A stretch of DNA of 64,000 nt, from contig NZ_JBHSEF010000021.1 in the NCBI RefSeq assembly GCF_042649045.1, forward strand, positions 1 through 64,000, given 5' to 3'. The notes under the pieces are model-generated. The model saw only the letters and a program-made list of their open reading frames with translations. It had not been told where the DNA came from and searched no databases. The translations under genes and the position numbers were made by a program. Below, in pieces: positions 16,912 through 25,872 of this stretch (within the stretch, counting starts at the first letter, position 1; every line of letters begins with the position of its first letter). This DNA comes from Chryseomicrobium palamuruense (lineage in GTDB: Bacteria > Bacillota > Bacilli > Bacillales_A > Planococcaceae).

Positions 16912-17640
16912 TTAAGACACCGAAGGAATAGTATCTTCCGGCATTGGTATCGGTTGATCTAAAAAAGCAAGCGCCTGCTTGAACCAATCGTCACAATCAT
17001 CACTGTAACAAATATGATGTTTTCCACATTCGGAATAAATCAGCTGTTTCTCTTCAGAGCCCAATTGTTCATAAAGATATTCGGCAGCTTGAAATGGAAC
17101 AATTCCGTCCTTCTTACCTTGAACGAGACAAACGGGAATTCTGATTTTTTCATAGTAAGGTTCCACCAGTTTGACAATTCGAGTGAATTGATAGGCGGAC
17201 CGCAAAGGTGTTTTCCCTGCTTTTTGACGATAACGCATATAAACGGGATTTTGGTCCGCTTGTTTCTTTAATAGATCGACTGTAATGTCCCTTATATCCT
17301 GAAGCATCTGCCCTGGCGCAATGTATTTAGCCGCTGCACTGAGAAGCAAAAGCCGTTCTACAGGATAACGAAGAGACAAGTAAAGAGCAATCAATCCACC
17401 CATAGAAAACCCGACCACATGTATGCGGTCTACTTGGTTCATTAACTTCCGAATGGCAATTTCCGCTTCCATCGTCCAGTCCTCGGCAAGCATTTCCCGA
17501 AGTTCAAGTTCTTCACCGTGACCAGGTAGAGTGACGACAGAAACTTCCCAGTCCGTATGTTCTTTTACGTAATTCACAAAAGGCTCCACTTCATAGGGAG
17601 CCCCTGTGTAGCCATGTATAAATAAGACGCCAACTTTCAT
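16912..17640 (-). CDS. Alpha/beta hydrolase, carboxylesterase-like
   Basis: 242 aa, the size of Est30-type carboxylesterases and monoacylglycerol lipases. The nucleophile elbow is S79 in VVGFSMGGLIAL; the acid is in QGKKDGIVPF and the histidine in CGKHHICYSDD. FIHGYTGAPYEVEP near the N-terminus supplies the oxyanion region. Substrate unknown. It follows murF after 18 bp with AGGAGG before the ATG, so it is probably co-transcribed with the ddl-murF operon. Confidence 0.85.
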   Translation of the reverse strand: MKVGVLFIHGYTGAPYEVEPFVNYVKEHTDWEVSVVTLPGHGEELELREMLAEDWTMEAEIAIRKLMNQVDRIHVVGFSMGGLIALYLSLRYPVERLLLLSAAAKYIAPGQMLQDIRDITVDLLKKQADQNPVYMRYRQKAGKTPLRSAYQFTRIVKLVEPYYEKIRIPVCLVQGKKDGIVPFQAAEYLYEQLGSEEKQLIYSECGKHHICYSDDCDDWFKQALAFLDQPIPMPEDTIPSVS

Positions 17641-17658
17641 AGGCTCTTCCTCCTGTAC

Positions 17659-19017
17659 TCAGATGAAGGGCTCGATTGCCCTCTCTACCTTCATACCTCT
17701 TGAACCTTTAAGTAAAACCAATTGTCCTTCTGAAACATGTTGCTTCAAGAAATTTTGTATATCCTTCATTTCCTCAGACCAATACACTTGTTCCCCAAAT
17801 GTCGGTTTTAAAGCGGTATACAACTCTTTCATGCGTGACCCTAAAAGTGCTACACCTTGGAATGAATCCACTGAAATATCACCTGCTAGATCTCGATGGT
17901 ATGCCAGTTCCTCATCTCCTAGTTCAAGCATATCCCCTAGAACAAGCCACTTGGCTTTCCCGAAGTCAGCAGCCGTTAAGAACTGGATGGCTGCTCTCAT
18001 AGAAGTTGGAGCTGCATTGTATGCATCATTGATGAAAGTAGGTCCCTTGGTCTCTATCACTTGCATGCGCATATCTGTTAATTGGACCGTTTTTAATCCA
18101 CTTTGAATTTCATCTGTAGAGAGTCCTAACTCCTTGCCAATCAAAATAGCTGCGAGGGCGTTCTTTGCCTGATGTTCACCTAAAACACGAAGCATAAACT
18201 CTCCTTCTACAAGACCTTCTACTGTAAAGGTTGTGCCTTCTGCAGTAAAAGATGTGTTCTTCAAGCAAAGTTCATTCGCCTCTTCTTTTCCATAAGGTAC
18301 GGCTTTTATATTCGGGATTTCAGCGACTGCTTGTCGAAGGAGCGGCTCGTCTCCATCAAAAAAGAGCTTTCCGTCTTCAGGCATTCCAGTGATGATTTCC
18401 ATTTTCGCTTTTGTAATTCCCTCTCGTGAGCCTAAGTCTTGCAGATGGGCTTCTCCAATATTTGTGATCACTGTAAATTGAGGTTTCGCAAGGGTCGATA
18501 AAAATTCAATCTCTCCAAACGAACTCATGCCCATTTCAAGCACGGCCACTTCGGTATCTGGCTCAATTGCCAAGATAGTTAAAGGCAATCCCAGTTCATT
18601 ATTGAAATTCCCTTGTGTTTTGATTATCTTGAATTTCGTAGATAACAATCCGGCTACTAAATCCTTTGTCGATGTCTTACCGTTTGATCCGGTAATTCCA
18701 ATAAAGGTCGCACGAAGTTCCGAGCGGTAGCAAGAAGCTATTCTTTGTAACGCTTCCGCTGAATTTTTCACAAATAGAATTGGTCGATTTTGAGGTGGGT
18801 TTGGCTCGCCTTCTAACCAAAGTGCCGCACTTGCTCCGTTTTCAAAAGCTTGTTCGACATACTGGTGGCCATTTACTTGCTCCCCGCGAAAAGGGATGAA
18901 CAAGTCACCGACTTCTAGCGTCCGTGTATTGATGGATGCACCTGTCACGACGATATTAGCAAATGGGCCTGCATCTACATTGAGCCATTCAGCGATTTCT
19001 TGTAATGTCTTTTTCAT
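17659..19017 (-). CDS. murF: UDP-N-acetylmuramoyl-tripeptide--D-alanyl-D-alanine ligase
   Basis: 452 aa Mur ligase. The ATP-binding motif GITGSNGKTSTKDLV and the downstream AVLEMGMSSFGEI and NDAYNAAPTSM motifs are those of MurF, which adds D-Ala-D-Ala to the muropeptide precursor. Its ATG overlaps the ddl stop (ATGA), matching the step order of the pathway. Confidence 0.96.
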   Translation of the reverse strand: MKKTLQEIAEWLNVDAGPFANIVVTGASINTRTLEVGDLFIPFRGEQVNGHQYVEQAFENGASAALWLEGEPNPPQNRPILFVKNSAEALQRIASCYRSELRATFIGITGSNGKTSTKDLVAGLLSTKFKIIKTQGNFNNELGLPLTILAIEPDTEVAVLEMGMSSFGEIEFLSTLAKPQFTVITNIGEAHLQDLGSREGITKAKMEIITGMPEDGKLFFDGDEPLLRQAVAEIPNIKAVPYGKEEANELCLKNTSFTAEGTTFTVEGLVEGEFMLRVLGEHQAKNALAAILIGKELGLSTDEIQSGLKTVQLTDMRMQVIETKGPTFINDAYNAAPTSMRAAIQFLTAADFGKAKWLVLGDMLELGDEELAYHRDLAGDISVDSFQGVALLGSRMKELYTALKPTFGEQVYWSEEMKDIQNFLKQHVSEGQLVLLKGSRGMKVERAIEPFI

Positions 19018-20099
19018 GCGTTTTCTTCCTCACTTCGTGTATACGCACGTTTTTGCTTTTCCTCAAACCGTTCAAGCCCGAACTGAATCAACTCTTCCAC
19101 GAGCTGAGCATACGTCTTTCCAGTCGCTATCCAAAGTTTTGGATACATGCTGATCGGTGTAAAGCCTGGTAACGTGTTGACCTCATTAATATAGACTTCT
19201 CCATCTTGCGTTAAGAAAAAGTCCGCTCGGACAAGCCCTGCTCCATCTAACACTTTAAACGCAGCAATTGCAGCCTGTTGTAAATTATGAAGCTCTTGTT
19301 CTGAAACTTCAGCAGGAATGGCATAATTCGTTGTGCCATCTACATATTTAGCGGAATAGTCATAAAAGTCTTTTGTAGGGAGTACTTCTCCCGCAATGGA
19401 TACAGTTGGTTTATCATTCCCTAGTATGCTCAGTTCAATTTCACGCGCTGTAATTCCTTGCTCCACCACAATTTTACGGTCATATTGGAAAGCAAAATCG
19501 ATGGCTTTTTCAAGTTCTGCTTTGTTTTTGGCTTTCGTGATCCCCACGCTCGAGCCGAGGTTGGCTGGCTTTACAAAGAGTGGGTACGTTAATTCGTTTT
19601 CGCACTTCTCAACAAACGCAGCTGGGTCATTATCGTACTCAAAATGAGTTATATATGCATAAGGGACTTGATTTAATCCCGCTTGATGGAAAAGTTGTTT
19701 CATTGTGACTTTGTCCATCCCTGCCGAAGAAGCAAGAACGCCGTTCCCCACATAAGGGAGATTCATCATTTCAAACAACCCTTGGATTGTTCCATCTTCC
19801 CCATTCGGTCCATGAAGGACGGGAAATACGATGTCAAAACGTGTTGTCGGGTCTGAGGCACGCTGAACAAATTCTAAAATTGAGTCAGCTTGACCTTTTC
19901 CCGCGAATCGAAGTTCTTCCGGATTAGAAGGTGCTGTTGTGAGCAACTCCCCACACACCCACTCGCCTTCAATAGTTATGTAAATCGGTGTAATGTCATA
20001 CGCAGAAAAATCCAGTGCCCCAATCACTGCTTTTGCAGTCATGAGAGAGACTTCGTGTTCTGCTGATTTTCCACCGTAAATGACGCCTAATTTCTTCAT
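19014..20099 (-). CDS. ddl: D-alanine--D-alanine ligase
   Basis: 361 aa ATP-grasp enzyme. GVIYGGKSAEHEVSLMTA at the start, HGPNGEDGTIQGLFE and LFVKPANLGSSVGI are diagnostic, with NEVNTLPGFTPISMYPKLW near the C-terminus. It makes the D-Ala-D-Ala dipeptide used by the next gene product. It overlaps both neighbours by 4 bp. Confidence 0.96.
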   Translation of the reverse strand: MKKLGVIYGGKSAEHEVSLMTAKAVIGALDFSAYDITPIYITIEGEWVCGELLTTAPSNPEELRFAGKGQADSILEFVQRASDPTTRFDIVFPVLHGPNGEDGTIQGLFEMMNLPYVGNGVLASSAGMDKVTMKQLFHQAGLNQVPYAYITHFEYDNDPAAFVEKCENELTYPLFVKPANLGSSVGITKAKNKAELEKAIDFAFQYDRKIVVEQGITAREIELSILGNDKPTVSIAGEVLPTKDFYDYSAKYVDGTTNYAIPAEVSEQELHNLQQAAIAAFKVLDGAGLVRADFFLTQDGEVYINEVNTLPGFTPISMYPKLWIATGKTYAQLVEELIQFGLERFEEKQKRAYTRSEEENA

Positions 20100-20869
20100 T
20101 GTGATTCCTCCAATTTAGGGCGTGCAATAAATGCGATCACCCCGAGTGTTGGTTGAGATAGATAGGATTCGATGTCTTCCATGATTTCATCTGGGAACGA
20201 GGGGTCTTGGACTTCACGAAGTTCAAGACGGTACGTTCCGTCATCCATCTTGGCAAGAGATAATAACGTCCCATCTTCTAGTATGTCCTCAAATTTTTGA
20301 AATTCTTCCATTGGAAGCTCTGGTACCACTTGTTGGACACGTCGTCTAAAAAACAACGAGTTTCGACTGCGTTGAACAGCAAACTGATTGCAGACATGGA
20401 CGATTAGTTTCATCATATCGTCGTATTCCCGAAAGTAGACCTTTGAAACCCTGTCCTGTTCGTCACTTAAAAAGACAAACCGATTTTTTAATACATGATA
20501 AAACGGACTACGAAACGTCTCTTTTTTATGGGCAACGTAAAGAAGTTCTGCCTGTTCTTGTGGAGAAAGCTGTAGTAAGCGCTTCTCTTCTACGATATCC
20601 AGCAGACAAAGTCTCGTCTTTTGATCTTGAAGAGACCTTACAAAATCCCGGATTTCAGTTTGTTCAATGTACTCAAACTGTGTATGCATGTCAAAAGAAG
20701 CGTCGGCATACCCATGTTCAAGTAGCAATAGCACTTGGGCGTCCGAATAATAAGAGATAAACGATGGGAACGCCATTCCGCTAAACAAGGCAAAATTATG
20801 GGATTCGTTCCCATGCACAAATAAGTGGTGCAAATATTCATCGACTACGGCTGCTTTCATCTTTCTCAT
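20096..20869 (-). CDS. Hypothetical protein upstream of ddl
   Basis: 257 aa; I do not recognise the family. The sequence is soluble-looking, mixed alpha/beta, rich in acidic and aromatic residues, with no signal peptide or membrane helix and no obvious catalytic motif. It is the first gene of the operon with ddl, murF and the esterase, and its stop overlaps the ddl start by 4 bp (ATGA), so it is translationally coupled to D-Ala-D-Ala synthesis. AGGAGGG lies 6 nt before the ATG. Confidence 0.75.
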   Translation of the reverse strand: MRKMKAAVVDEYLHHLFVHGNESHNFALFSGMAFPSFISYYSDAQVLLLLEHGYADASFDMHTQFEYIEQTEIRDFVRSLQDQKTRLCLLDIVEEKRLLQLSPQEQAELLYVAHKKETFRSPFYHVLKNRFVFLSDEQDRVSKVYFREYDDMMKLIVHVCNQFAVQRSRNSLFFRRRVQQVVPELPMEEFQKFEDILEDGTLLSLAKMDDGTYRLELREVQDPSFPDEIMEDIESYLSQPTLGVIAFIARPKLEESQ

Positions 20870-21007
20870 AGACGTCCCTCCTATTTATTAGTTTATCACC
20901 TTTTTAGGCCATGCAACATCATCAGCTAAACATGCGTCTAATGAAACAAGCACATTCCCCTTCGGTACGTTATAATAGGGGGATGAAATTTAGATGTAGG
21001 TGACAAA

Positions 21008-22195
21008 ATGAATACAAATAAACAATTTACAGACCGCTTCGATTGGGTCTTAGGTTTCCTTTTACTGCTTTTTTTAATAATCAGTCTTATGGCTATTTCC
21101 TCTGCACAGACAACAGGGCAGTACGGCATCAACTTTATTCCTCGTCAATTGTTCTGGTATATCATCGGGATGATCATTATCGCAATGACCATGTTCTTAG
21201 AACCGGAACAATATAAGCGTATGGCCTGGATCATCTATGGCATCGGCCTAGTTCCACTTATAGTTTTAGCCATCTTACCTGGATCGCTTGAAGTTGTAGC
21301 AGAACGAAATGGTGCTCAGAGTTGGTTCCACTTACCTTTTGGCATCGGAAGCATCCAACCAGCCGAATTCATGAAAACCTTCTATATCTTAGCCGTCGCA
21401 CGGGTGATTGTGAAGCATCATGAGAACTATCCATTGAAGACAACAAAAAGTGACTTTTTACTCTTAGTAAAGATCGGCGCACTCTTTATTGTGCCGTTTT
21501 TGCTCATTATGACCCAGCCGGACTTAGGAACAGGTCTCGTATTTATTGCGATTACGGTCGCCCTAATAGTCGTCGCGGGAATCACTTGGAAGATCATCCT
21601 TCCCATTTTAGGGGCAGGCGCCGGGCTAGGTGGCGGGCTTATCTGGATGGCCCTCTACATGCAAGACTTCTTTATTAACACACTTGGGGTGAGCCCTTAT
21701 CAACGTGCCCGTATCTACTCATGGCTTGATCCGTATTCCTATGCATCGAATGAAGGACTGCACTTGATCAGTTCGTTGAACGCCATTGGATCTGGAGAAA
21801 TTTTTGGTAAGGGCTATCAGGGACGAGAGGTGTATGTCCCTGAAAATCATACCGATTTTATTTTTGCCGTCATTGGAGAAGAATTTGGCTTTGTCGGTGC
21901 AAGTCTTGTCATTGTTCTTTACTTTGTTTTAATTTATCACTTAACCAAGTTAACTCTTCAATTGAAAGATCCATTCAGCACCTATGTGGCAGCGGGAATC
22001 ATTGCTATGATCACGTTCCACGTCTTTGAAAATATCGGCATGACGATTCAGCTGTTACCAATCACTGGAATTCCTCTTCCGTTCATCAGTTACGGAGGAA
22101 GTTCCCTGATGGGCAACATGCTCGCTCTCGGCCTCATCTTCAGCATGAAGTTCCATCACAAGACGTATATGTTTGGGAATAATGAGGATGATTAA
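21008..22195 (+). CDS. rodA: FtsW/RodA/SpoVE family peptidoglycan polymerase, RodA-like
   Basis: 395 aa with about ten membrane segments. SEDS family motifs are visible: QPAEFMKTFYILAVAR, TQPDLGTGLVFI with the catalytic aspartate region, ENHTDFIFAVIGEEFGF and GIPLPFISYGGSSLMGNM. RodA members polymerise glycan for cell elongation. The gene is divergent from the ddl operon; AGGTGA lies 4 nt before the ATG. RodA rather than FtsW or SpoVE is chosen on general pattern, with moderate certainty. Confidence 0.88.
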   Translation: MNTNKQFTDRFDWVLGFLLLLFLIISLMAISSAQTTGQYGINFIPRQLFWYIIGMIIIAMTMFLEPEQYKRMAWIIYGIGLVPLIVLAILPGSLEVVAERNGAQSWFHLPFGIGSIQPAEFMKTFYILAVARVIVKHHENYPLKTTKSDFLLLVKIGALFIVPFLLIMTQPDLGTGLVFIAITVALIVVAGITWKIILPILGAGAGLGGGLIWMALYMQDFFINTLGVSPYQRARIYSWLDPYSYASNEGLHLISSLNAIGSGEIFGKGYQGREVYVPENHTDFIFAVIGEEFGFVGASLVIVLYFVLIYHLTKLTLQLKDPFSTYVAAGIIAMITFHVFENIGMTIQLLPITGIPLPFISYGGSSLMGNMLALGLIFSMKFHHKTYMFGNNEDD

Positions 22196-22200
22196 GCTCT

Positions 22201-22390
22201 AGATGTGGAGCCCCCTGCTCCAGAAACTCCGAGAAAATCAGGCGGAGCCAATGAGGCGCTCTTTGCCTCACTGGATGCGACTGATTTTGGAGCGTGTTTC
22301 TAGGGGGCGCAACTCGATTCCTCTCAAGATGTGGAGCAGGCTGTTCTGAAATTCTGTCAAATGGCAGCGTGAACAGAGAAGCTTGTTTCG
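22201..22390. repeat. palindromic repeat element with a partial second unit
   Basis: Unit 1 is a long imperfect hairpin: 22210-22241 (GCCCCCT, AGAAAC, AAAATCAG blocks) pairs with 22281-22308 (CTGATTTT, GTTTCT, AGGGGGC blocks). Inside is GAGGC/GCCTC, and at its left edge GGAGC/GCTCC. The 11-bp word AGATGTGGAGC starts unit 1 at 22201 and recurs at 22327, where a diverged and truncated second unit follows. No ORF. It lies between rodA and its terminator. Confidence 0.65.
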
Positions 22391-22418
22391 AACCTCTCCT
22401 TTAGCGGAGAGGTTTTTT
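22391..22418 (+). terminator. terminator downstream of rodA
   Basis: Stem AACCTCTCC/GGAGAGGTT with a short loop followed by TTTTTT. Confidence 0.85.
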
Positions 22419-22423
22419 CGCAT

Positions 22424-22449
22424 AAAAAAAGCCCCTCAAGTTGAGGAGC
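22424..22449 (-). terminator. terminator of the 45-aa ORF
   Basis: Minus strand GCTCCTCAA/TTGAGGGGC-type stem followed by TTTTTTT, directly downstream of the small ORF stop. Confidence 0.8.
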
Positions 22450-22451
22450 AA

Positions 22452-22589
22452 TCAACTATGCTGCGGCTTCGGTGTCGAAGGTGGCGCAAGCGCTTTTAAG
22501 ATTTCTAGGCGGGACTTTGTCTTGGTTACTTTCACTCCTAACTTAGCCAAGTTACTCATGAGATGCTTCACATCTAATTCTGTAGCCAA
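22452..22589 (-). CDS. Small conserved protein, Lmo0850-like
   Basis: 45 codons starting at TTG with AAGGGTGAGG upstream and a terminator directly after the stop. The peptide reads MATELDVKHLMSNLAKLGVK, then VTKTKSRLEILKALAPPS, basic and helical with a Pro-rich tail. From memory it resembles the short Lmo0850 family of Firmicutes, which in Listeria also lies near ddl; function unknown. An ATG at codon 11 is a less likely start because it lacks a ribosome binding site. Confidence 0.65.
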   Translation of the reverse strand: MATELDVKHLMSNLAKLGVKVTKTKSRLEILKALAPPSTPKPQHS

Positions 22590-22742
22590 TCTACCTCACC
22601 CTTTCCAATTTTGTCTAACACCCGTACAAGTTTTATTCTTCTTCAGTTTACCACGTTTTAGACAAAAGAAATCTTTCAATTTTGTTACAAATGATGTTTT
22701 TTGTAAATTGTCAAGTTAAAACCAAAAACCTTTCTCTTTACT

Positions 22743-22766
22743 TACCTCACAAGGGTATCTTATAAT
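22743..22766 (+). promoter_or_regulatory. csoR promoter with CsoR operator
   Basis: TACCTCACAAGGGTA (22743-22757) is a pseudo-palindrome of the CsoR operator type and lies between the expected -35 position and TATAAT (22761-22766). Copper binding to CsoR would release repression. The -35 box itself is poor (TTACTT). Confidence 0.65.
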
Positions 22767-22794
22767 GGCAGTAATCCAGAGTCGAGGTGGTCAA

Positions 22795-23103
22795 ATGGAA
22801 AATCTTCAACCTATTCTACCAGAGCGCAAAAGTCATCATTCTCAAGAAACAAAACGTAATCTAACCGTCCGCTTAAATCGGATTGAGGGCCAGATTCGTG
22901 GAATAAAAGGGATGATTGAACGTGATGCCTATTGTGATGACGTCATCACACAAATCTCTGCAACTCAAGCTGCACTGAATAGCGTCGCGAACTTGTTGCT
23001 TGAAGGACATCTGAAGAGTTGTGTCCGCAATAAAATGCTCTCGGGTGATGAAGAAATTCTGGATGAACTACTTGTCACCGTTCAAAAATTGATAAAGAAA
23101 TAA
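22795..23103 (+). CDS. csoR: CsoR, copper-sensing repressor
   Basis: 102 aa, DUF156 family. The Cu(I) ligands C47, H72 and C76 (DAYCDD and EGHLKSC) match the Cys-His-Cys set of copper sensors rather than the nickel or formaldehyde members. RLNRIEGQIRGI is the family signature. The start was moved to the ATG with GAGGTGG 4 nt upstream; the frame is open 10 codons earlier. Heads the copZ-copA module. Confidence 0.95.
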   Translation: MENLQPILPERKSHHSQETKRNLTVRLNRIEGQIRGIKGMIERDAYCDDVITQISATQAALNSVANLLLEGHLKSCVRNKMLSGDEEILDELLVTVQKLIKK

Positions 23104-23116
23104 GGAGGATTTTTCT

Positions 23117-23332
23117 ATGATTCAACCGGTTAAATTACATGTAGAAGGTATGACATGTGGTCACTGTGTAAAAGCAGTCCATGATCGCGTAAAAGCATTT
23201 GATGCAGTGGACGAAGTCGATGTACACTTAGAAACAGGTGAAGTTGATATCGAGTTTGATCCAGAAGCAGTGGAAATTCGCGAAATCATCGCAGCCATTG
23301 AAGACGAAGGGTACACAGTAAAATCATTCTAA
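23117..23332 (+). CDS. copZ: CopZ copper chaperone
   Basis: 71 aa single HMA domain with the Cu(I) motif GMTCGHC (C14, C17). It delivers copper to the CopA ATPase. Follows csoR after 13 bp with AAGGAGG before the ATG. Confidence 0.95.
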   Translation: MIQPVKLHVEGMTCGHCVKAVHDRVKAFDAVDEVDVHLETGEVDIEFDPEAVEIREIIAAIEDEGYTVKSF

Positions 23333-23336
23333 TAGC

Positions 23337-23365
23337 TAATAACTGCTGACAAGCAGTTATTTTTT
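23337..23365 (+). terminator. terminator between copZ and copA
   Basis: Stem AATAACTGCT/AGCAGTTATT followed by TTTT. Some read-through or a separate copA promoter is needed for copA expression. Confidence 0.75.
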
Positions 23366-23374
23366 CGGAAAATA

Positions 23375-23393
23375 TATACCCCCATAAAGTATA
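23375..23393 (+). promoter_or_regulatory. possible second CsoR site before copA
   Basis: TATACCCCCATAAAGTATA has one good half-site (TACCCC) and a weak other half. It lies between the copZ terminator and the copA ribosome binding site, where a CsoR-controlled promoter would be expected. No clear -35/-10 pair. Confidence 0.35.
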
Positions 23394-23410
23394 AGAAGGA
23401 GTGAAACAGT

Positions 23411-25792
23411 ATGCAGTCCACTGAGATTCCAATTACGGGTATGACGTGTAGCGCGTGTTCAAATCGCGTGGAACGCGGACTCAATAAGGTTGAAGGTGTC
23501 GAACAGGCGTCTGTCAATTTTGCCAATGAAAAAGCCCATGTTACCTTTGATGAGACAAAAGTGACATCTGCTGATTTAGCGGTAACCATTGAAAAACTTG
23601 GCTATGGCGTTGCTTACGAAACCGCTAATTTAGCAGTCGAAGGAATGACATGTGCAGCTTGTTCCGCACGTATCGAAAAAGGTCTTACCAAAATGGATGG
23701 TGTTTCCCAGGCAACTGTCAATTTAGCCATGGAGACCGCCCAAATTAAATACAACCCATCCGCTATCTCTGCTCAAGAATTGATTGAGAAGATAGAAAAA
23801 CTAGGGTATGGGGCAACCTTGCAACAGGAAGATACCGAACCGGTCGATCATCGACTAGCTGCCTATGAACATAAGAAACGATTATTTATATTTTCCGCCC
23901 TACTCTCTCTCCCCTTATTATGGACAATGGTCGGACATTTCTCCTTCACACAGTGGATGTATGTGCCTGACTTATTGATGAACCCCTATGTACAGTGGGC
24001 ACTGGCAACTCCAGTCCAATTTTATGTCGGGGCAATGTTCTACCGAGGCGCATACAATGCACTTCGTAACGGAAGCGCCAACATGGATGTACTCGTCGCT
24101 CTTGGAACATCTGCTGCGTATTTCTATAGTGTCTATTTGACCTTGAATGGAGCCGGACATCACCAAGGTCTATATTTTGAGACCAGCGCAGTACTGATTA
24201 CTTTAATTATTCTTGGCAAAGTATTTGAAGCACGTGCCAAAGGGCAATCTTCGGAAGCCATTAAGAAATTAATGCAGCTTCAGCCTACTGTTGCAACAAT
24301 TGAACGCGATGGTGTGATTCAGGAAGTTTCAATCCAAGACGTTCAACAAGAAGATGTCGTGATCATACGTCCAGGTGAACAAATCCCTGTAGATGGCATT
24401 GTTATCTCGGGTCAATCATCGATTAATGAATCCATGTTGACTGGTGAAAGTTTACCTGTTGAAAAGGCAACTGGTGATTTCGTCTATGCTGCAACAATCA
24501 ATGAGCATGGCTCGTTACGAATGAAAGCTACCGGCATCGGAAAACAAACGATGTTATCCTCCATCATTCGTGTCGTCGAACAAGCGCAAGGATCGAAAGC
24601 GCCAATTCAGAGACTTGCTGATAAGATTTCAGGAATCTTCGTTCCCATCGTGGTGGGAATTGCACTGATTACATTCTTGATATGGTTCTTTGTTGTCACA
24701 CCTGGAAATTTTGAAACCAGCTTAATCAATACCATTTCTGTTCTCGTGATTGCTTGTCCATGTGCACTTGGACTCGCGACACCGACTTCCATCATGGCAG
24801 GCTCTGGACGTGCCGCTGAGCTTGGTATTCTTTTTAAAACTGCGGAAGCGATGGAACAGACAAAACATATTGACACCGTTATTTTAGACAAAACAGGAAC
24901 CGTCACGAAGGGCGTTCCAGAACTTGTTCACATGGAGACGGCACCGGAATTTGATCAAGACGAGATGCTTGCTCTTGCTGCTTCTGCCGAACAGTCCAGT
25001 GAACATCCGATAGCGCGCGCTATAACAACCGCTTATCACGGAACATTTCGCGAAGTGGATGCGTTCTCAGCGATTCCTGGTAAAGGAATCCAAGCAACAA
25101 TCGGTCAACATCAATTACTCATTGGAACTCGCATGTTACTTAACGAACAACACGTAACGGGTGATCCTTCCTCTCAAGTTGCGACCTGGGAAAAACAAGG
25201 GAAGAGTGTTCTCTACATGGCAGTAAATGGCAAGTATGCTGCGACTATTGCGGTAGCAGACGCAATCAAAGATTCTTCGAAACAAGCAATCGCTCGACTC
25301 CATGAGATGGGGTTGAACGTGGTCATGTTGACAGGAGACCAACCGGAAACAGCTCATGCCATTGCCAATGAAGTCGGCATTAAAGATGTCGTTGCTGGCG
25401 TACTTCCAGCAGGGAAAGCCGATGTGGTGAAAGAGTGGCAAGATAAAGGGCATAAAGTGGCCATGGTCGGTGACGGTATCAATGATGCCCCTGCCCTTGC
25501 TGCTGCAGATGTTGGTATTGCTATGGGCACCGGAACATCGATTGCTATGGAAACAGCTGACGTGACCTTAATGCAAGGAGACCTCATGTCACTTCCAGAC
25601 ACCCTCACGATGAGCCGTTTGACGGTGCGAAATATTAAACAAAACTTGTTCTGGGCATTCGCTTACAACAGTTTGGGTATACCGATCGCAGCAGCCGGCT
25701 TTTTAGCCCCTTGGCTTGCAGGAGCTGCCATGGCATTCAGTTCAGTTTCTGTTGTCTTAAATGCTCTTCGTTTACAACGCGTGAAACCGTAA
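23411..25792 (+). CDS. copA: CopA, Cu(I)-exporting P1B-type ATPase
   Basis: 793 aa. Two N-terminal HMA domains (GMTCSAC at C13/C16 and GMTCAAC at C81/C84), eight membrane segments, TGES actuator motif, CPC metal site in VIACPCALGLATP, phosphorylation motif DKTGT, SEHPIA histidine and GDGIND. It exports cytoplasmic copper. It completes the csoR-copZ-copA module. Confidence 0.97.
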   Translation: MQSTEIPITGMTCSACSNRVERGLNKVEGVEQASVNFANEKAHVTFDETKVTSADLAVTIEKLGYGVAYETANLAVEGMTCAACSARIEKGLTKMDGVSQATVNLAMETAQIKYNPSAISAQELIEKIEKLGYGATLQQEDTEPVDHRLAAYEHKKRLFIFSALLSLPLLWTMVGHFSFTQWMYVPDLLMNPYVQWALATPVQFYVGAMFYRGAYNALRNGSANMDVLVALGTSAAYFYSVYLTLNGAGHHQGLYFETSAVLITLIILGKVFEARAKGQSSEAIKKLMQLQPTVATIERDGVIQEVSIQDVQQEDVVIIRPGEQIPVDGIVISGQSSINESMLTGESLPVEKATGDFVYAATINEHGSLRMKATGIGKQTMLSSIIRVVEQAQGSKAPIQRLADKISGIFVPIVVGIALITFLIWFFVVTPGNFETSLINTISVLVIACPCALGLATPTSIMAGSGRAAELGILFKTAEAMEQTKHIDTVILDKTGTVTKGVPELVHMETAPEFDQDEMLALAASAEQSSEHPIARAITTAYHGTFREVDAFSAIPGKGIQATIGQHQLLIGTRMLLNEQHVTGDPSSQVATWEKQGKSVLYMAVNGKYAATIAVADAIKDSSKQAIARLHEMGLNVVMLTGDQPETAHAIANEVGIKDVVAGVLPAGKADVVKEWQDKGHKVAMVGDGINDAPALAAADVGIAMGTGTSIAMETADVTLMQGDLMSLPDTLTMSRLTVRNIKQNLFWAFAYNSLGIPIAAAGFLAPWLAGAAMAFSSVSVVLNALRLQRVKP

Positions 25793-25820
25793 ACCACCTT
25801 GTCATGAGGTGGTTTTTTTC
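25791..25820 (+). terminator. terminator after copA
   Basis: Stem AAACCACCTT/AAGGTGGTTT-type with a 6-nt loop, then seven Ts. Confidence 0.85.
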
Positions 25821-25872
25821 TTCTTAAAAAAAGTGTAAAATAGTCTTCAGATTGAAGAAAGCAGGTTTTCAC

